DNA of 64,000 nt from Bacteroidota bacterium (GCA_023386585.1 JAEWJM010000019.1:62001-126000); one strand, 5' to 3'. Shown: positions 8,776-18,652, counted from the first letter of the stretch. Translations and numbers: made by a program. The notes: a model not told the origin generated them from the sequence alone.

Positions 8776-10314
8776 ATGAAAAAAAGTTACGATGTATTAT
8801 TAATCCTGGAAGGAACTTATCCCTTCAATGGCGGCGGCGTCTCGACTTGGGCGCACATGCTTTGCTGCAAGGTTAAAAATGCAAATTACTCGCTTTATTC
8901 GATCAATGCTGATTTTGAAGTCAAGCCGAAATACGAGCTGCCTGTAACCGTCAAAAATGTAGTTCAGGTCCCTATGTGGTCGCCACTCGAACCGCAGGAA
9001 ATGATCGACTACGGCAAGAAATTCCACAAGTTTGTTCAACGCAAGGAAAAGGACGACGAAGGTGTCATCCGCGATGTCTTTTTGCCTATTTTCGAGCGTC
9101 TGATTGCGAATATATATTCGGACGTGACCGATGTGGAAGAGCTTGACGACACAATTTTCGACATGTGGCGTTTTTTCCAGAAGCACGATTACAAGAAAAC
9201 GATGAAAAGCAGCCTTGTCTGGAAATCGTTCTGTTATCATGTGAGTGAAATCCTTGCTGATAACCCGGGTGAAGAAGCGACGCTTTACGACCTGACCGTT
9301 GCCATGCGTTGGATTTACCGATTCCTGCTACCGCTTTCAATTGAAGTTCCAAAAGCCGATATATCGCATTTGACACTTTCCGGGTTTCCGGTGATTCCTG
9401 CGCTGGTGTTGAAATACAAGTACGGAACCCCGATGATCGTTACCGAACATGGCGTTTATATCCGTGAAAGGCTGATTGCGATCAACACTTCGGAATACTC
9501 ATTTTTCCTGAAAAAGATCCTGATCAAGTTTTCGGAATGCATTACTGAGCTGGTTTATTACAAGGCTGATAAAATACTGTCGGTCAATAAGTTCAATATC
9601 ACCTGGGAAAAGCTTTACGGCGCCAATCCGAAAAAGATTGAGATCATCTACAACGGCATCGATCACCAGCTATTCGTACCGGCACCAAAACCGGAGCACC
9701 TTCGTGGCATTCCGACCGTGGTTGCCGCAGCCAGGATTTTCGAATTGAAAGACATCCTGACGATGATCCGCTCTTGCGAAGTAGTAAAAAGATCGATTCC
9801 GAATGTGAAATACCTCATTTACGGCGACAATAACGCCGTTCCGGAATATACGGCCGAATGTGAAAAGCTGATCGACGAGCTTGGTGTCCGCGATAATTTT
9901 TTACTTGCCGGCTACCATTCGAAGCCTCACGCTTTATTTTGCGAAGGCGACATTTCAATTTTAACTTCCATTTCAGAAGGTTTCCCCTATACCGTACTTG
10001 AATCGATGAGCTGTGGAATTCCGGTGGTTGCAACCGATGTCGGCGGAGTTACCGAAGCTATTGATGAGAATTGTGGATTTATCTGCAAGCCGAAGGATTA
10101 TGAAGAAATCGGAAGCCGTGTCGTAGAGCTGCTTCAGAACGAAGAAATGCGTGCGAGAATGGGCGCCTATGCCAGGAAGCGCGTCATCGATAATTTCACC
10201 ATCGGTAAATTTATCCACGAATACGAGGATGTTTACGAAAGAGTGGCAAGAAAAGACATCAAAGAAGTCGCGCCAATTTTCATACAACTTGAAGAACGCC
10301 AGGCTGCCTCATAA
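8776..10314 (+). CDS. pelF: PelF-type GT4 glycosyltransferase
   Basis: A 512-aa cytosolic GT-B glycosyltransferase. The N-terminus, DVLLILEGTYPFNGGGVSTW, is the hallmark of PelF, which polymerises UDP-linked N-acetyl sugars into the Pel exopolysaccharide. The acceptor-side His is in VTEHGVYIRER, and the GT4 E-x7-E pair is Glu401/Glu409 in SEGFPYTVLESMSCG, followed by GIPVVATDVGGVTEAI. It is slightly longer than PelF of Pseudomonas. It is the first gene of a five-gene operon; the next gene starts 40 bases after its stop. Confidence 0.93.
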   Translation: MKKSYDVLLILEGTYPFNGGGVSTWAHMLCCKVKNANYSLYSINADFEVKPKYELPVTVKNVVQVPMWSPLEPQEMIDYGKKFHKFVQRKEKDDEGVIRDVFLPIFERLIANIYSDVTDVEELDDTIFDMWRFFQKHDYKKTMKSSLVWKSFCYHVSEILADNPGEEATLYDLTVAMRWIYRFLLPLSIEVPKADISHLTLSGFPVIPALVLKYKYGTPMIVTEHGVYIRERLIAINTSEYSFFLKKILIKFSECITELVYYKADKILSVNKFNITWEKLYGANPKKIEIIYNGIDHQLFVPAPKPEHLRGIPTVVAAARIFELKDILTMIRSCEVVKRSIPNVKYLIYGDNNAVPEYTAECEKLIDELGVRDNFLLAGYHSKPHALFCEGDISILTSISEGFPYTVLESMSCGIPVVATDVGGVTEAIDENCGFICKPKDYEEIGSRVVELLQNEEMRARMGAYARKRVIDNFTIGKFIHEYEDVYERVARKDIKEVAPIFIQLEERQAAS

Positions 10315-10353
10315 CGCCGCGCTTTTCATCCCCGAATTTCCCCAACCTACAGC

Positions 10354-11967
10354 ATGGAATACCAAAATGAAAATATTAAATCCCTGATACTGAACATCAG
10401 GGAAAAGATAGGCAGGCCCGTCAGCAACAGGGTTGTTGTAGCCGCTATCGAGTCGCTCGGAATCCGAAGTAAGGATACCGAATCCGATTATGGCATTCCT
10501 TCAATTTACGAACTCGCAGATCTTATCTACTTCGAACTTACAACTTCGGCCGAGCACAAGAATGCCAAGAACGAAAAGGAAAAAGAGGCATTGCAAAAAG
10601 GCGCCGAAACCGTCCAGCTTTCCGATTATGTTCATATAAAAGCCAAAATATTTCTTCAGTATTATCCGAAAGGAATCCTGCATTTAGCTCCAATTATCCT
10701 GCAAATCGCGGCAATTGTTGTCTTTGGCTACTCACTGTGGACCTTTGTCGGATTCAACCACGTACAATCGACCGCAGTAGTTCTTGGGGTGATTATCGGA
10801 CTCGTCGCGACCGGCGGATTTGTCCAGGTGATTGGCCGACAGGCTTCATTTTATTGGAACCATGAAGATTACGTCATGGTCAGGCAAACTGTCAACTATC
10901 TCCTAAAAGCCGGCTCAATCTCGATTTCACTTATCATGGCGGTGATTTTCATGAGCAATGCATTTCTTCATCTGTATCCATTTGAAGTGCTTTGTGTAGT
11001 ATTTGCGTATGCATTCCTCATTGGATTATTGCTGCTGCTTCTTGCGCCCTTGCATACGATAGAGCAGCGATGGGTAATTTCGGTATCGATATTTGCAGGC
11101 ACGGCGGTAGCGATTCTTCTGAAGACACAGACGACCTTAATGATTTACGCCACGCATTGGATCGGGATTGTCGTGGCTATCGGCATCGCGAAGTTATTCC
11201 TGACGTTATATTTCCGAAGGTTGATCAAGAAAAAGAAGGCACATTCCAATCTGGATATCAGGCCGGTTCTTGTCTTTTATCACAATTACCGCTACTTTTT
11301 ATACGGAATCCTCATTTACATTTTCATTTTCATCGATCGGATGCTTGCGTGGTCTTCAACCAGCAACGGACCGCTTCCATTTGTGGTTTATTTTGAAAAG
11401 AATTACGAACTGGGGATGGACCTCGCAATCCTGGTATTTCTCCTTCTTTCCGGAGTCCTTGAATACAGCGTCGCGTCATTCAGCAAATTTATCGATGTAG
11501 GGCAGAAGCTCACCAGTCACAATAAGCCGCAAAACTTCAACGGGCAATTGAAGAAGATGTATTGGCAGAATATTGTCCTGATGTTGCTCACCGCAGTTGG
11601 TGTTTTTGTATTGATCTATTTTATAATGCATGCCGATTGGGGTTACAAAGGCCAGTTCAATGAAGAACTTTTGTTGGTCAGCGTTCGCGTTTGCGCAATC
11701 GGTAGTGCCGGTTACCTGTTTTTCGCGTGGGGAATGCTGAATACCTTATATTTGTTTACACTCGGCCAACCCGCAGCGCCACTGAAAGCGATCGCTATTG
11801 CCTGTGCTACAAATATTGCCGTGGGATTTTGCCTGAGCCGTTTTGTTAGCTACGAATTTAGTGTGGTAGGAATGCTTGTCGGCTCAATCGTCTTTATGGC
11901 GATAACACTGAAAGCGGTACTGGATTATTTCAACAACCTTGATTATTATTACTATGCGGCTTATTGA
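10354..11967 (+). CDS. PelG-like polytopic membrane protein with N-terminal extension
   Basis: A 537-aa integral membrane protein with about 11-12 hydrophobic helices beginning near residue 110. PelG, the MATE-like inner-membrane partner of PelF, has 12 helices and is normally about 450 aa long; position right after pelF and this topology suggest the same role. The first 105 residues form a soluble, charged helical region (IREKIGRPVSNRVVVAAIES, IYELADLIYFEL) that PelG lacks. I recognise no domain in it. Without a search I cannot exclude a different transporter or flippase fold. Confidence 0.6.
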   Translation: MEYQNENIKSLILNIREKIGRPVSNRVVVAAIESLGIRSKDTESDYGIPSIYELADLIYFELTTSAEHKNAKNEKEKEALQKGAETVQLSDYVHIKAKIFLQYYPKGILHLAPIILQIAAIVVFGYSLWTFVGFNHVQSTAVVLGVIIGLVATGGFVQVIGRQASFYWNHEDYVMVRQTVNYLLKAGSISISLIMAVIFMSNAFLHLYPFEVLCVVFAYAFLIGLLLLLLAPLHTIEQRWVISVSIFAGTAVAILLKTQTTLMIYATHWIGIVVAIGIAKLFLTLYFRRLIKKKKAHSNLDIRPVLVFYHNYRYFLYGILIYIFIFIDRMLAWSSTSNGPLPFVVYFEKNYELGMDLAILVFLLLSGVLEYSVASFSKFIDVGQKLTSHNKPQNFNGQLKKMYWQNIVLMLLTAVGVFVLIYFIMHADWGYKGQFNEELLLVSVRVCAIGSAGYLFFAWGMLNTLYLFTLGQPAAPLKAIAIACATNIAVGFCLSRFVSYEFSVVGMLVGSIVFMAITLKAVLDYFNNLDYYYYAAY

Positions 11968-12763
11968 TATTTTCCTGTTCGTACTGCCTGCAGTTTTGGT
12001 GCCCGGATTGATTTCTGCCGCTGCCGATACTAGTACGGTGCTCGTTTGCTACGGCAAGCTCGATCCGGCTTTGATTAAAGGTTACCATTATGTCATCCTG
12101 GAATCACAACATTACAACATCTACGAAATCAGGAAAATCAAATCACAAAACGAAAAAGTCCTGGCGTATATAAGTCTCGGCGAAGTCAATGCGAACGCGC
12201 CGCACTTTGGTCAGCTAAAGGGAAGCACACTCGGAAAAAACAGCATTTGGGACAGTTATTACCTCGATCTGAAGCAGCCGCAGACTTCACAAATCCTGCT
12301 GGGAATCATCGAGAATACGCTTAACTTGGGTTATGACGGATTCTTCCTGGATAATATTGATAATTATACCGCATTTGGCCCGCAGCCGGAGCAAAAAGCC
12401 GAATTACTCGCATTATTGCAGTCGATTCGAACAAAGTTTCCAGATATAATACTGTTGCAGAATGCCGGCCTTGAGCTCGTTCCGGAAACTGCAACGATTG
12501 TCAATGCGGTCATAATCGAATCCATTGCGACGAATTATACCTTTAATGACAAGAAATACCGACTGCGCGAAGAGTCGGATTTTCAAAATTACGTCACCAA
12601 ACTTCGAAACGTTACCGATAATTATAAACTGCCGGTAATCCTGATCGAATATGCCGACACCGCGGCGCTCCGCGATGCCGTTCGAAAGCGGATCCGAAAC
12701 CTTGGTTTTGAATATTTCATCGGTCAGATCGACCTGCAATCCTTGCCCAAATTCACTAAATAA
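11954..12763 (+). CDS. secreted GH114-type endo-alpha-1,4-polygalactosaminidase-like hydrolase
   Basis: A 269-aa TIM-barrel protein with a signal peptide ending near PGLISAAAD. Family marks are ILESQHYN, LAYISLGEVN and GYDGFFLDNIDNY, which carries the acidic residues expected at the active site. GH114 and the related PelA hydrolase domain cleave galactosaminogalactan or Pel. In Pseudomonas this activity is the N-terminal part of PelA; here it is a separate gene. The ATG at 11954 overlaps the end of the PelG-like gene by 14 bases and gives a clean signal peptide, so I prefer it to the TTG at 11939. It may edit, release or trim the polymer. Confidence 0.85.
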   Translation: MRLIDIFLFVLPAVLVPGLISAAADTSTVLVCYGKLDPALIKGYHYVILESQHYNIYEIRKIKSQNEKVLAYISLGEVNANAPHFGQLKGSTLGKNSIWDSYYLDLKQPQTSQILLGIIENTLNLGYDGFFLDNIDNYTAFGPQPEQKAELLALLQSIRTKFPDIILLQNAGLELVPETATIVNAVIIESIATNYTFNDKKYRLREESDFQNYVTKLRNVTDNYKLPVILIEYADTAALRDAVRKRIRNLGFEYFIGQIDLQSLPKFTK

Positions 12764-14727
12764 TGATAATCTTCTCCAGTTCAATAATTTTAGGATTTAT
12801 CAGGCTGGCGTTGCTGTTCCTGTTCCTTTTCTATTTGAATAAGAAGTTTATTAACGGATCGGCCTCAAACAATTTTCTCGAATTCTTCGTTCACCATTGG
12901 TTTAAATACGGATCGATTGTGTGCATGCTGCTGTTCGTTACCGTTCAACTTGGTTTTTACAGCATGCTTAACTGCCTTTTCATCCTTTCGCTAATTGTCT
13001 TCATGGACGTTATCGGCCTGAATAATGTACGCCATTTCCCGACTTGGTTTTCGACCACTTCCAAAAAATATACGCAAAAGTTACTGCGAAACATCGAAAC
13101 AAAAAGAAGCCTTATCGATTGGGTCGCACCAAAGAAAAAGGAAGGCCGCGGCGCCGGTTGGTACATTTTTATTTTGCTCGTCGTAGTTGCCGGAATCACA
13201 TTTGGCAGCCGGTTTTACTTTTTCAGATACGATCTCTATTCGCTATCAGGAGTTTGGATAAACGACCTGAAACGGGTTGTCGATTTTGATTCGCAAATCT
13301 GGTTCATGAATAGCATGGCGGTCAGCGGTGATTTGGCGATGGTTAATTTCTACGGAAAGCTCGCCGATATCAGTCCGGAAATCGCGCTTCAATCGATGGG
13401 AATCCTTGAATCAACGTTGCTCAGCGTCCTGATATTTTGGGTTATCCGCCGCATTACGCCGTCGAAAACACTGGCCCCGATTCTTGCTGCGCTGATTTTT
13501 GGACTCGCCTATACGCTCACGCCGACGAACATTTACTTTCTTCTTCAAAGCAAACCTATTTTTCTTGGTCTGGCATTCGGGCTTCCGGCAATGGTTTTCC
13601 TGCTGAAGCCGGGTTTGCTTAAGTTCAGGCTGCACAATTATTTTTTCAGCATGCTGTTCGTCTTCATTGCAATCGGGCTCATCGATTTATTTACGCTTTT
13701 CATACTTTTCCCGCCCTTTATCTTGCTCGCAGGAATTTTCACCAGAAGAAAATCGAAAAGATATTATCTGGCAGGAATCGGCGGATATTTGCTGGCGTGC
13801 CTTGCAGTACTTGGAATTTACGCCGGACTTTGCATCAGTTACCAGACCGATCTGATGATTTTCATCCATTCCAATCTGCTTTCGGTGTCGTCGTACACCT
13901 ATATTCCGCAGTTATTGCTTCCTTTCGAGAGGCTGATTGATTATTATCAGATCGCAACTGCAGCGGCATTCGCATTATTGCTCGTCTTCGCGATTTTCTT
14001 CAAGGAAAACTGGCGGGCATCGTTCGCATTTTTGTTGTATTTCAACCTGTTGATTTTGCTTTCGCATCTCAATAGCCCATGGATTGACGCCGATTTGATG
14101 AATCAGGCACTTTCCGTTCTGATGCCGGTCGTCGTTGGAATATTGGCCTCAGCGCTGGTCCGGATCATTATGCCGTTATCGCTTAAAGTCGAAAAGTTCA
14201 ATTTTGCAGGAGTGACGGTTTTGTTGGCGGGCATCCTTTACGCAGCGGTTTACTATCAAAAAGAGATGGTGAGAAGCCTTACCGATGCGGATTCGGTTCC
14301 GAAACAGGTTCTCGATGCTTACGATCGTATTACTGCAACGTATTTTCCATTTTCATATGCGGTCGTAAATGATAACAGCGCGCAGGTGCTGAGCATGAAC
14401 AAGCACTTTTTTATGAACTACGATGATTTTATAGCCGATTACCCAAAACAGGACTCTATCTATTTTAAAAATGTAAAGAACACGAAGTTCCTGAAGAATA
14501 ATCCGCAATACGTAATACCAAAGAGCATTTTGCTTTTTGTTTTCAAGAAGAACAACTCACGGATGTACGGCGATTATGTCGACCTGTCCCCAAAACTGAT
14601 GAAGGAACTGACAATGTTGAAGAATAGAGGAAGGAAGGTCAGGCTTTTTTACGACAATAAGAATATCATGGTATATGAAATCGTCAATGAACCCGATGCC
14701 AGTCGAATACCTGATCTAATCTTTTAA
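12763..14727 (+). CDS. large polytopic membrane protein of the Pel-like operon, function unknown
   Basis: A 654-aa protein with about 12 hydrophobic segments between residues 5 and 500, a basic cytosolic loop (TKRSLIDWVAPKKKEGRG), and a soluble C-terminal domain of about 150 residues. After one early helix a loop carries VVDFDSQIWFMNSMAVSG, an acidic loop reminiscent of GT-C glycosyltransferases, but this is only a resemblance. It has no match to PelD or PelE (no GAF domain, no TPR). The ATG overlaps the previous stop and the next gene starts 2 bases after its stop, so it is a fixed part of the operon. It may add substituents, or serve as the inner-membrane hub that PelDE form elsewhere. Confidence 0.7.
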   Translation: MIIFSSSIILGFIRLALLFLFLFYLNKKFINGSASNNFLEFFVHHWFKYGSIVCMLLFVTVQLGFYSMLNCLFILSLIVFMDVIGLNNVRHFPTWFSTTSKKYTQKLLRNIETKRSLIDWVAPKKKEGRGAGWYIFILLVVVAGITFGSRFYFFRYDLYSLSGVWINDLKRVVDFDSQIWFMNSMAVSGDLAMVNFYGKLADISPEIALQSMGILESTLLSVLIFWVIRRITPSKTLAPILAALIFGLAYTLTPTNIYFLLQSKPIFLGLAFGLPAMVFLLKPGLLKFRLHNYFFSMLFVFIAIGLIDLFTLFILFPPFILLAGIFTRRKSKRYYLAGIGGYLLACLAVLGIYAGLCISYQTDLMIFIHSNLLSVSSYTYIPQLLLPFERLIDYYQIATAAAFALLLVFAIFFKENWRASFAFLLYFNLLILLSHLNSPWIDADLMNQALSVLMPVVVGILASALVRIIMPLSLKVEKFNFAGVTVLLAGILYAAVYYQKEMVRSLTDADSVPKQVLDAYDRITATYFPFSYAVVNDNSAQVLSMNKHFFMNYDDFIADYPKQDSIYFKNVKNTKFLKNNPQYVIPKSILLFVFKKNNSRMYGDYVDLSPKLMKELTMLKNRGRKVRLFYDNKNIMVYEIVNEPDASRIPDLIF

Positions 14728-14729
14728 AC

Positions 14730-17700
14730 ATGCCAAATCTGACCTTTAAAACGTACTACTTTAAAAAGCTGATCCTGTTTTTTGCCATCGCTTTGTCGGC
14801 TTTTAGTTGCGGCAAACTCGACAATCTTGATTCGGATGATTTCGATCTTTTTGGTGACAATGACCGTCGGACTTCCCAACAACTGCGAAGATATTCCGAC
14901 AGTCCAATGGATCCATCGCCGCTGATTGAATTTATCGTTGATCCCGCAAATCCGCTGAGCGTTCAATACGAAAAACAGATCAGAAAAGCGTGCGACTATA
15001 CGAAAATGCCATATCGGATGGTCGAAGCTTCCGAGTTGAACCAAACGCTCCAGATCCCGGAATCTGCCCGTGTCCTTTGCCTTGTTGACGGAAAAAAACT
15101 ATCCGATGAATCGATTAACCGATTGGTAACTTTCGTTGCTTCCGGCGGAAGTTTGTTCGTGCCTTTTGCCGCAGAAGACAAAAGACTTGGATTCCTGCTG
15201 GGTTTCAGGCCTGACGCTGATCGTGATACCGATATAAAATCGAAAGGTTTTTTCTTTGAAACGCCTGTACTGCCAAATCTTACCAATCAGAATTACAATG
15301 CCGAGGCAATTCACTTTGGCTACGCCGGAACGAATTTTTCAGATAAGGTGCGCGTGCTCGCGACTGCCGTGAGCAATAAAAAATACCCTACGGTTTTGGA
15401 AAATCCGGTCGGAAAAGGTAAAGTCTTGTTTTATAATACCAGCCTGGCATTTGAAAAAATTGACCGCGGATTTCTTTTTGCGGGGATTCTGCACGGACTC
15501 GAAGGCGTTCCATATCCGATCGTAAATGCGAGCACGATCTTCCTCGATGATTTTCCATCGCCATTGTATGACATCAAGTTTGAGCCGATAAAATCGGAGA
15601 TGAACCTCACGGTAACCGACTTCGTAAGTAAGGTTTGGTGGCCGGATATGCGGGCGCTTGCCAAAAAATACAAGATCAGCTATTCGTCGATGATCTGTTT
15701 CGATTACAAAAACACCACTGAACCGCCGTTTCTCTTTGATCAATGGGAGGCGCACCGCATCAAGGACAAAGGCAGGTCGCAGGTTCTCAGTGACTGGCTG
15801 ATCCGCGATGTAGCAAAGAATGGCCACGAGCTTTCCTTTCATGGATACAATCACGTCGAATTTAAGGAAGGCCACTGGAAGAACCGCGACTTCATCATTA
15901 CCGCACTGAATGGCGTGCGCAAGAAATGGGAGGTGAGCAATTATGGTCCGATGCCGGTAACTTATGTTCCGCCGTCAAATATCATCGACAAAAAAGGGGT
16001 AAAGGAACTTACGCAGGGGATGCCTTCGATCAAGTTCATGTGCAGCGTTTACCTGGGTGAACTTTCCGAGGGCGGCGCACGGGAATACGATTTCGATCCG
16101 TATAATCCTGATCTTTTTGATTACCCAAGGCTCACCGATGCATTTTCGATTCCCGAAGACCAGCAATATTCACGTGAAAGTACTTATCTGATCACCGGAA
16201 TCTGGAACCATTTCGTGCATCCGGACGATGTTTACCAAATCGCCGATCCGAAAAACATCAGTCAGGGCGACTTTGACCTGCGTAATCCTGACGGCCTGGG
16301 ATGGCGGAAGACAAAAGGAAAAGACAGGAGCCTTTTAGGTGATTTTGATAAATATCTGGCAAAAGTAACGGCTGCATTTCCGCAGATGCGGTTTTTAAAT
16401 GCCGGAGAAGGCGCAATGCTTACAAATGATTGGCGCGCTTCAAAATTCAAGCACCATAGCGAAACCGGAAGCTATACTGTCGCCGAAGTTGACAATGAAA
16501 AGTCAATTACCGATAACCAATATTGGTTTATGTACGGCACTTTCACGAATGCTGCCCGACTCGAAAGCCAGCTTCAAGATCAGGGTGCTGTTTTTACAAA
16601 AACACCGTTCCAGGACGGTTATCTCTATAATATTTTCACGAAAAAGCCGAAGCTTACGCTGCGTGACTTGATGTATGTTAAGCCGGACAACGTGGCCGCT
16701 GCACAACTGCTCACCAAAAAAGCAGGTGAAGAATACCGTCGGTTTCTCGCAAATGTCAAGCGTTACGACTCAGGCGGATATGTTGAAAACTGGGAGGACG
16801 ATTCAGATGCGAAATTCAAAGCGGAACTCGTGCAGCTTAAAACCAGAATGCTTTCGGAAGCGACTATCGATACAGCCATCTGGAACAAATACGCACGATA
16901 TATGACCTGGGACGATCGCGGCGCGGAAGTCTGGAAAATGCTGGAGGATCACTGCGTAAAGCATCCGTCGTCGAAAAACATTATGTATTCGCGTGAATTG
17001 AACCGGATTGTCGAATATCCGAATGACCAAATCCGCGAAAAATGGATGGCGGCGCAAATGCTGATTAATCCGGATGACAAAGATCTGGTAATGGCCTATA
17101 TTGACTCTTACCAAGCTCCGGAGAACCAGGAGAAGATTAAAAATGCGTTGGTGGCATTAATGAAAACCGATAAAAGCTTTCCGACGTATCTGCAATATCT
17201 GAGATACCTTTTGCAAAACGATCCGCCCGGGGCGCTTATAGAGCTGCAGGACAAGCAACCGTCGGAAGAATATCGTGTGTTGGCAGGCGACATTTCGTGG
17301 TTGTTCGCAAATGACAACCAGTTTCAGAAAGCCTATGATTGGTCGGTTTTCACGGATGACATTGATTTCCAGTCGAAAATGTCGTGGCTGATCGAACTGA
17401 AATCGTATCAACTTCTCGAAACCGAATACGATAAATATATAGCAAAGCATCCGGACGATTTTAAAGTGAAAGCTGCAATGGCGGGCGTACTCCATGATAC
17501 CGGAAGGTTTAAGGATTCGTGGGTGCTCGCTGACGGACTTCCAGACACTCCTGAAAAAAACGATCTGAGGGAAATGCTGAATAAAGACGTGATTTATGTC
17601 GAGCCGGAACTTCAAATGGACTTGCTGGATAATCATCCGAACCTGTTTTTGCCTGAAGTCAGCCAGCAACTCGAGAAAAACTTCCGTAAGGAACGCGGCG

Positions 17701-18623
17701 ATTTCCTTGCTTACAATACATCGGCAGAAAGTAACAAAGCCGATCCGTCGGCGTTCAAAAACGTACTTTCATATAATCACTACGATAAGCACGCGAATCT
17801 GCACAGTTTTGCCGCTACTTACAGTACGATGTACGACATCGAATATCTGGTTAAGGATCGCGATAATGTGACGCATGCCATCGGCGGAATCCAATATCAG
17901 TTCAACAATCCGAAAAGCTATGAAAAGCTGCAATATTGGCTTCGAGGACGCGTAGAATACAGCGATTACCAGCGATTCTATTATCTGTTCGGCATGGGCG
18001 CCAATATCTCCAAAAATAAAAATTACAAATCGGCCGAGTTCAAGATTTTCCCTGCCGAAACCGGCCCTGCGTATAGTAAGCGCATCTACCGCATGCAACT
18101 GAATATTTACGAAGACTGGTACTTCCTGAAATACATTAATGCAAGTTTATCGCTTGAAGGAAATTATTATACGCCAAGCAAGCCAAATACGAACATTAAG
18201 ACCAGCGACAGTTATGAAGGCTCCATTACCGGGAAAATTACGCTGGATAATGGAGTAGAGAAGAAGTCCAAATTCCTGCCTTTCCTCGAAGGAAGCTTGT
18301 CTCAAGGCTCGTTGGGACATTCAACCGTACCACTTTCGACAGGATATCCGTATTGGATGATCGACGAAAGGCTTTATGGCGGTGGCGGAATCGGGTGGAA
18401 GTACGGACTGTCGGATTCAAACCTGAATACAAGGGTGGAAGCGGCTTACTTTTTTGATGATTACAGTAAGGAATTCGAGCGGTACACCGGTGAAATCAAC
18501 TACCAGATATTTGATTATACAGCGCTTAGCTTATCATTTGAAATTTATACACAGTCAAAATTTTATTCGAATAATCTCCAGTTCGGAGTAAAATACAATC
18601 TGAAAAGGCACAAAAAAAAATAG
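14730..18623 (+). CDS. DUF2194/CE4-like deacetylase fused to helical repeats and an outer-membrane beta-barrel
   Basis: A 1297-aa lipoprotein. Lipobox LSAFSC gives Cys27, followed after a few residues by SDDFD, close to the Flavobacterium surface-export signal. Residues of about 65-260 resemble DUF2194. Residues 265-560 look like a polysaccharide deacetylase: IFLDDFPSP (Asp273, Asp274), SFHGYNH (His371 and His375, HxxxH) and VTYVPPSN. Residues of about 660-1010 are helical, TPR-like. The last 260 residues alternate as a beta-barrel ending LQFGVKYNL. PelA supplies the deacetylase and PelB the TPR scaffold plus barrel in Pseudomonas; this chain seems to unite both. Last gene of the operon; the stop codon lies inside a terminator hairpin. 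Confidence 0.8.
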   Translation: MPNLTFKTYYFKKLILFFAIALSAFSCGKLDNLDSDDFDLFGDNDRRTSQQLRRYSDSPMDPSPLIEFIVDPANPLSVQYEKQIRKACDYTKMPYRMVEASELNQTLQIPESARVLCLVDGKKLSDESINRLVTFVASGGSLFVPFAAEDKRLGFLLGFRPDADRDTDIKSKGFFFETPVLPNLTNQNYNAEAIHFGYAGTNFSDKVRVLATAVSNKKYPTVLENPVGKGKVLFYNTSLAFEKIDRGFLFAGILHGLEGVPYPIVNASTIFLDDFPSPLYDIKFEPIKSEMNLTVTDFVSKVWWPDMRALAKKYKISYSSMICFDYKNTTEPPFLFDQWEAHRIKDKGRSQVLSDWLIRDVAKNGHELSFHGYNHVEFKEGHWKNRDFIITALNGVRKKWEVSNYGPMPVTYVPPSNIIDKKGVKELTQGMPSIKFMCSVYLGELSEGGAREYDFDPYNPDLFDYPRLTDAFSIPEDQQYSRESTYLITGIWNHFVHPDDVYQIADPKNISQGDFDLRNPDGLGWRKTKGKDRSLLGDFDKYLAKVTAAFPQMRFLNAGEGAMLTNDWRASKFKHHSETGSYTVAEVDNEKSITDNQYWFMYGTFTNAARLESQLQDQGAVFTKTPFQDGYLYNIFTKKPKLTLRDLMYVKPDNVAAAQLLTKKAGEEYRRFLANVKRYDSGGYVENWEDDSDAKFKAELVQLKTRMLSEATIDTAIWNKYARYMTWDDRGAEVWKMLEDHCVKHPSSKNIMYSRELNRIVEYPNDQIREKWMAAQMLINPDDKDLVMAYIDSYQAPENQEKIKNALVALMKTDKSFPTYLQYLRYLLQNDPPGALIELQDKQPSEEYRVLAGDISWLFANDNQFQKAYDWSVFTDDIDFQSKMSWLIELKSYQLLETEYDKYIAKHPDDFKVKAAMAGVLHDTGRFKDSWVLADGLPDTPEKNDLREMLNKDVIYVEPELQMDLLDNHPNLFLPEVSQQLEKNFRKERGDFLAYNTSAESNKADPSAFKNVLSYNHYDKHANLHSFAATYSTMYDIEYLVKDRDNVTHAIGGIQYQFNNPKSYEKLQYWLRGRVEYSDYQRFYYLFGMGANISKNKNYKSAEFKIFPAETGPAYSKRIYRMQLNIYEDWYFLKYINASLSLEGNYYTPSKPNTNIKTSDSYEGSITGKITLDNGVEKKSKFLPFLEGSLSQGSLGHSTVPLSTGYPYWMIDERLYGGGGIGWKYGLSDSNLNTRVEAAYFFDDYSKEFERYTGEINYQIFDYTALSLSFEIYTQSKFYSNNLQFGVKYNLKRHKKK

Positions 18624-18652
18624 TAACCGGAGTAGGTGCCGGTTACTATTTT
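18617..18652. terminator. bidirectional terminator between the Pel-like operon and the DUF4832 gene
   Basis: Perfect stem of at least 11 bases (18620-18630 with 18639-18649) around an 8-base loop, flanked by an A-run on the left and TTTT on the right. It can end both convergent transcripts. Confidence 0.8.

Noticed and set aside
17157..17669. 170-codon minus-strand frame inside the 1297-aa lipoprotein gene
   Set aside because: Antisense to an uninterrupted gene; protein is rich in Phe, Arg and Ile without domain signs.
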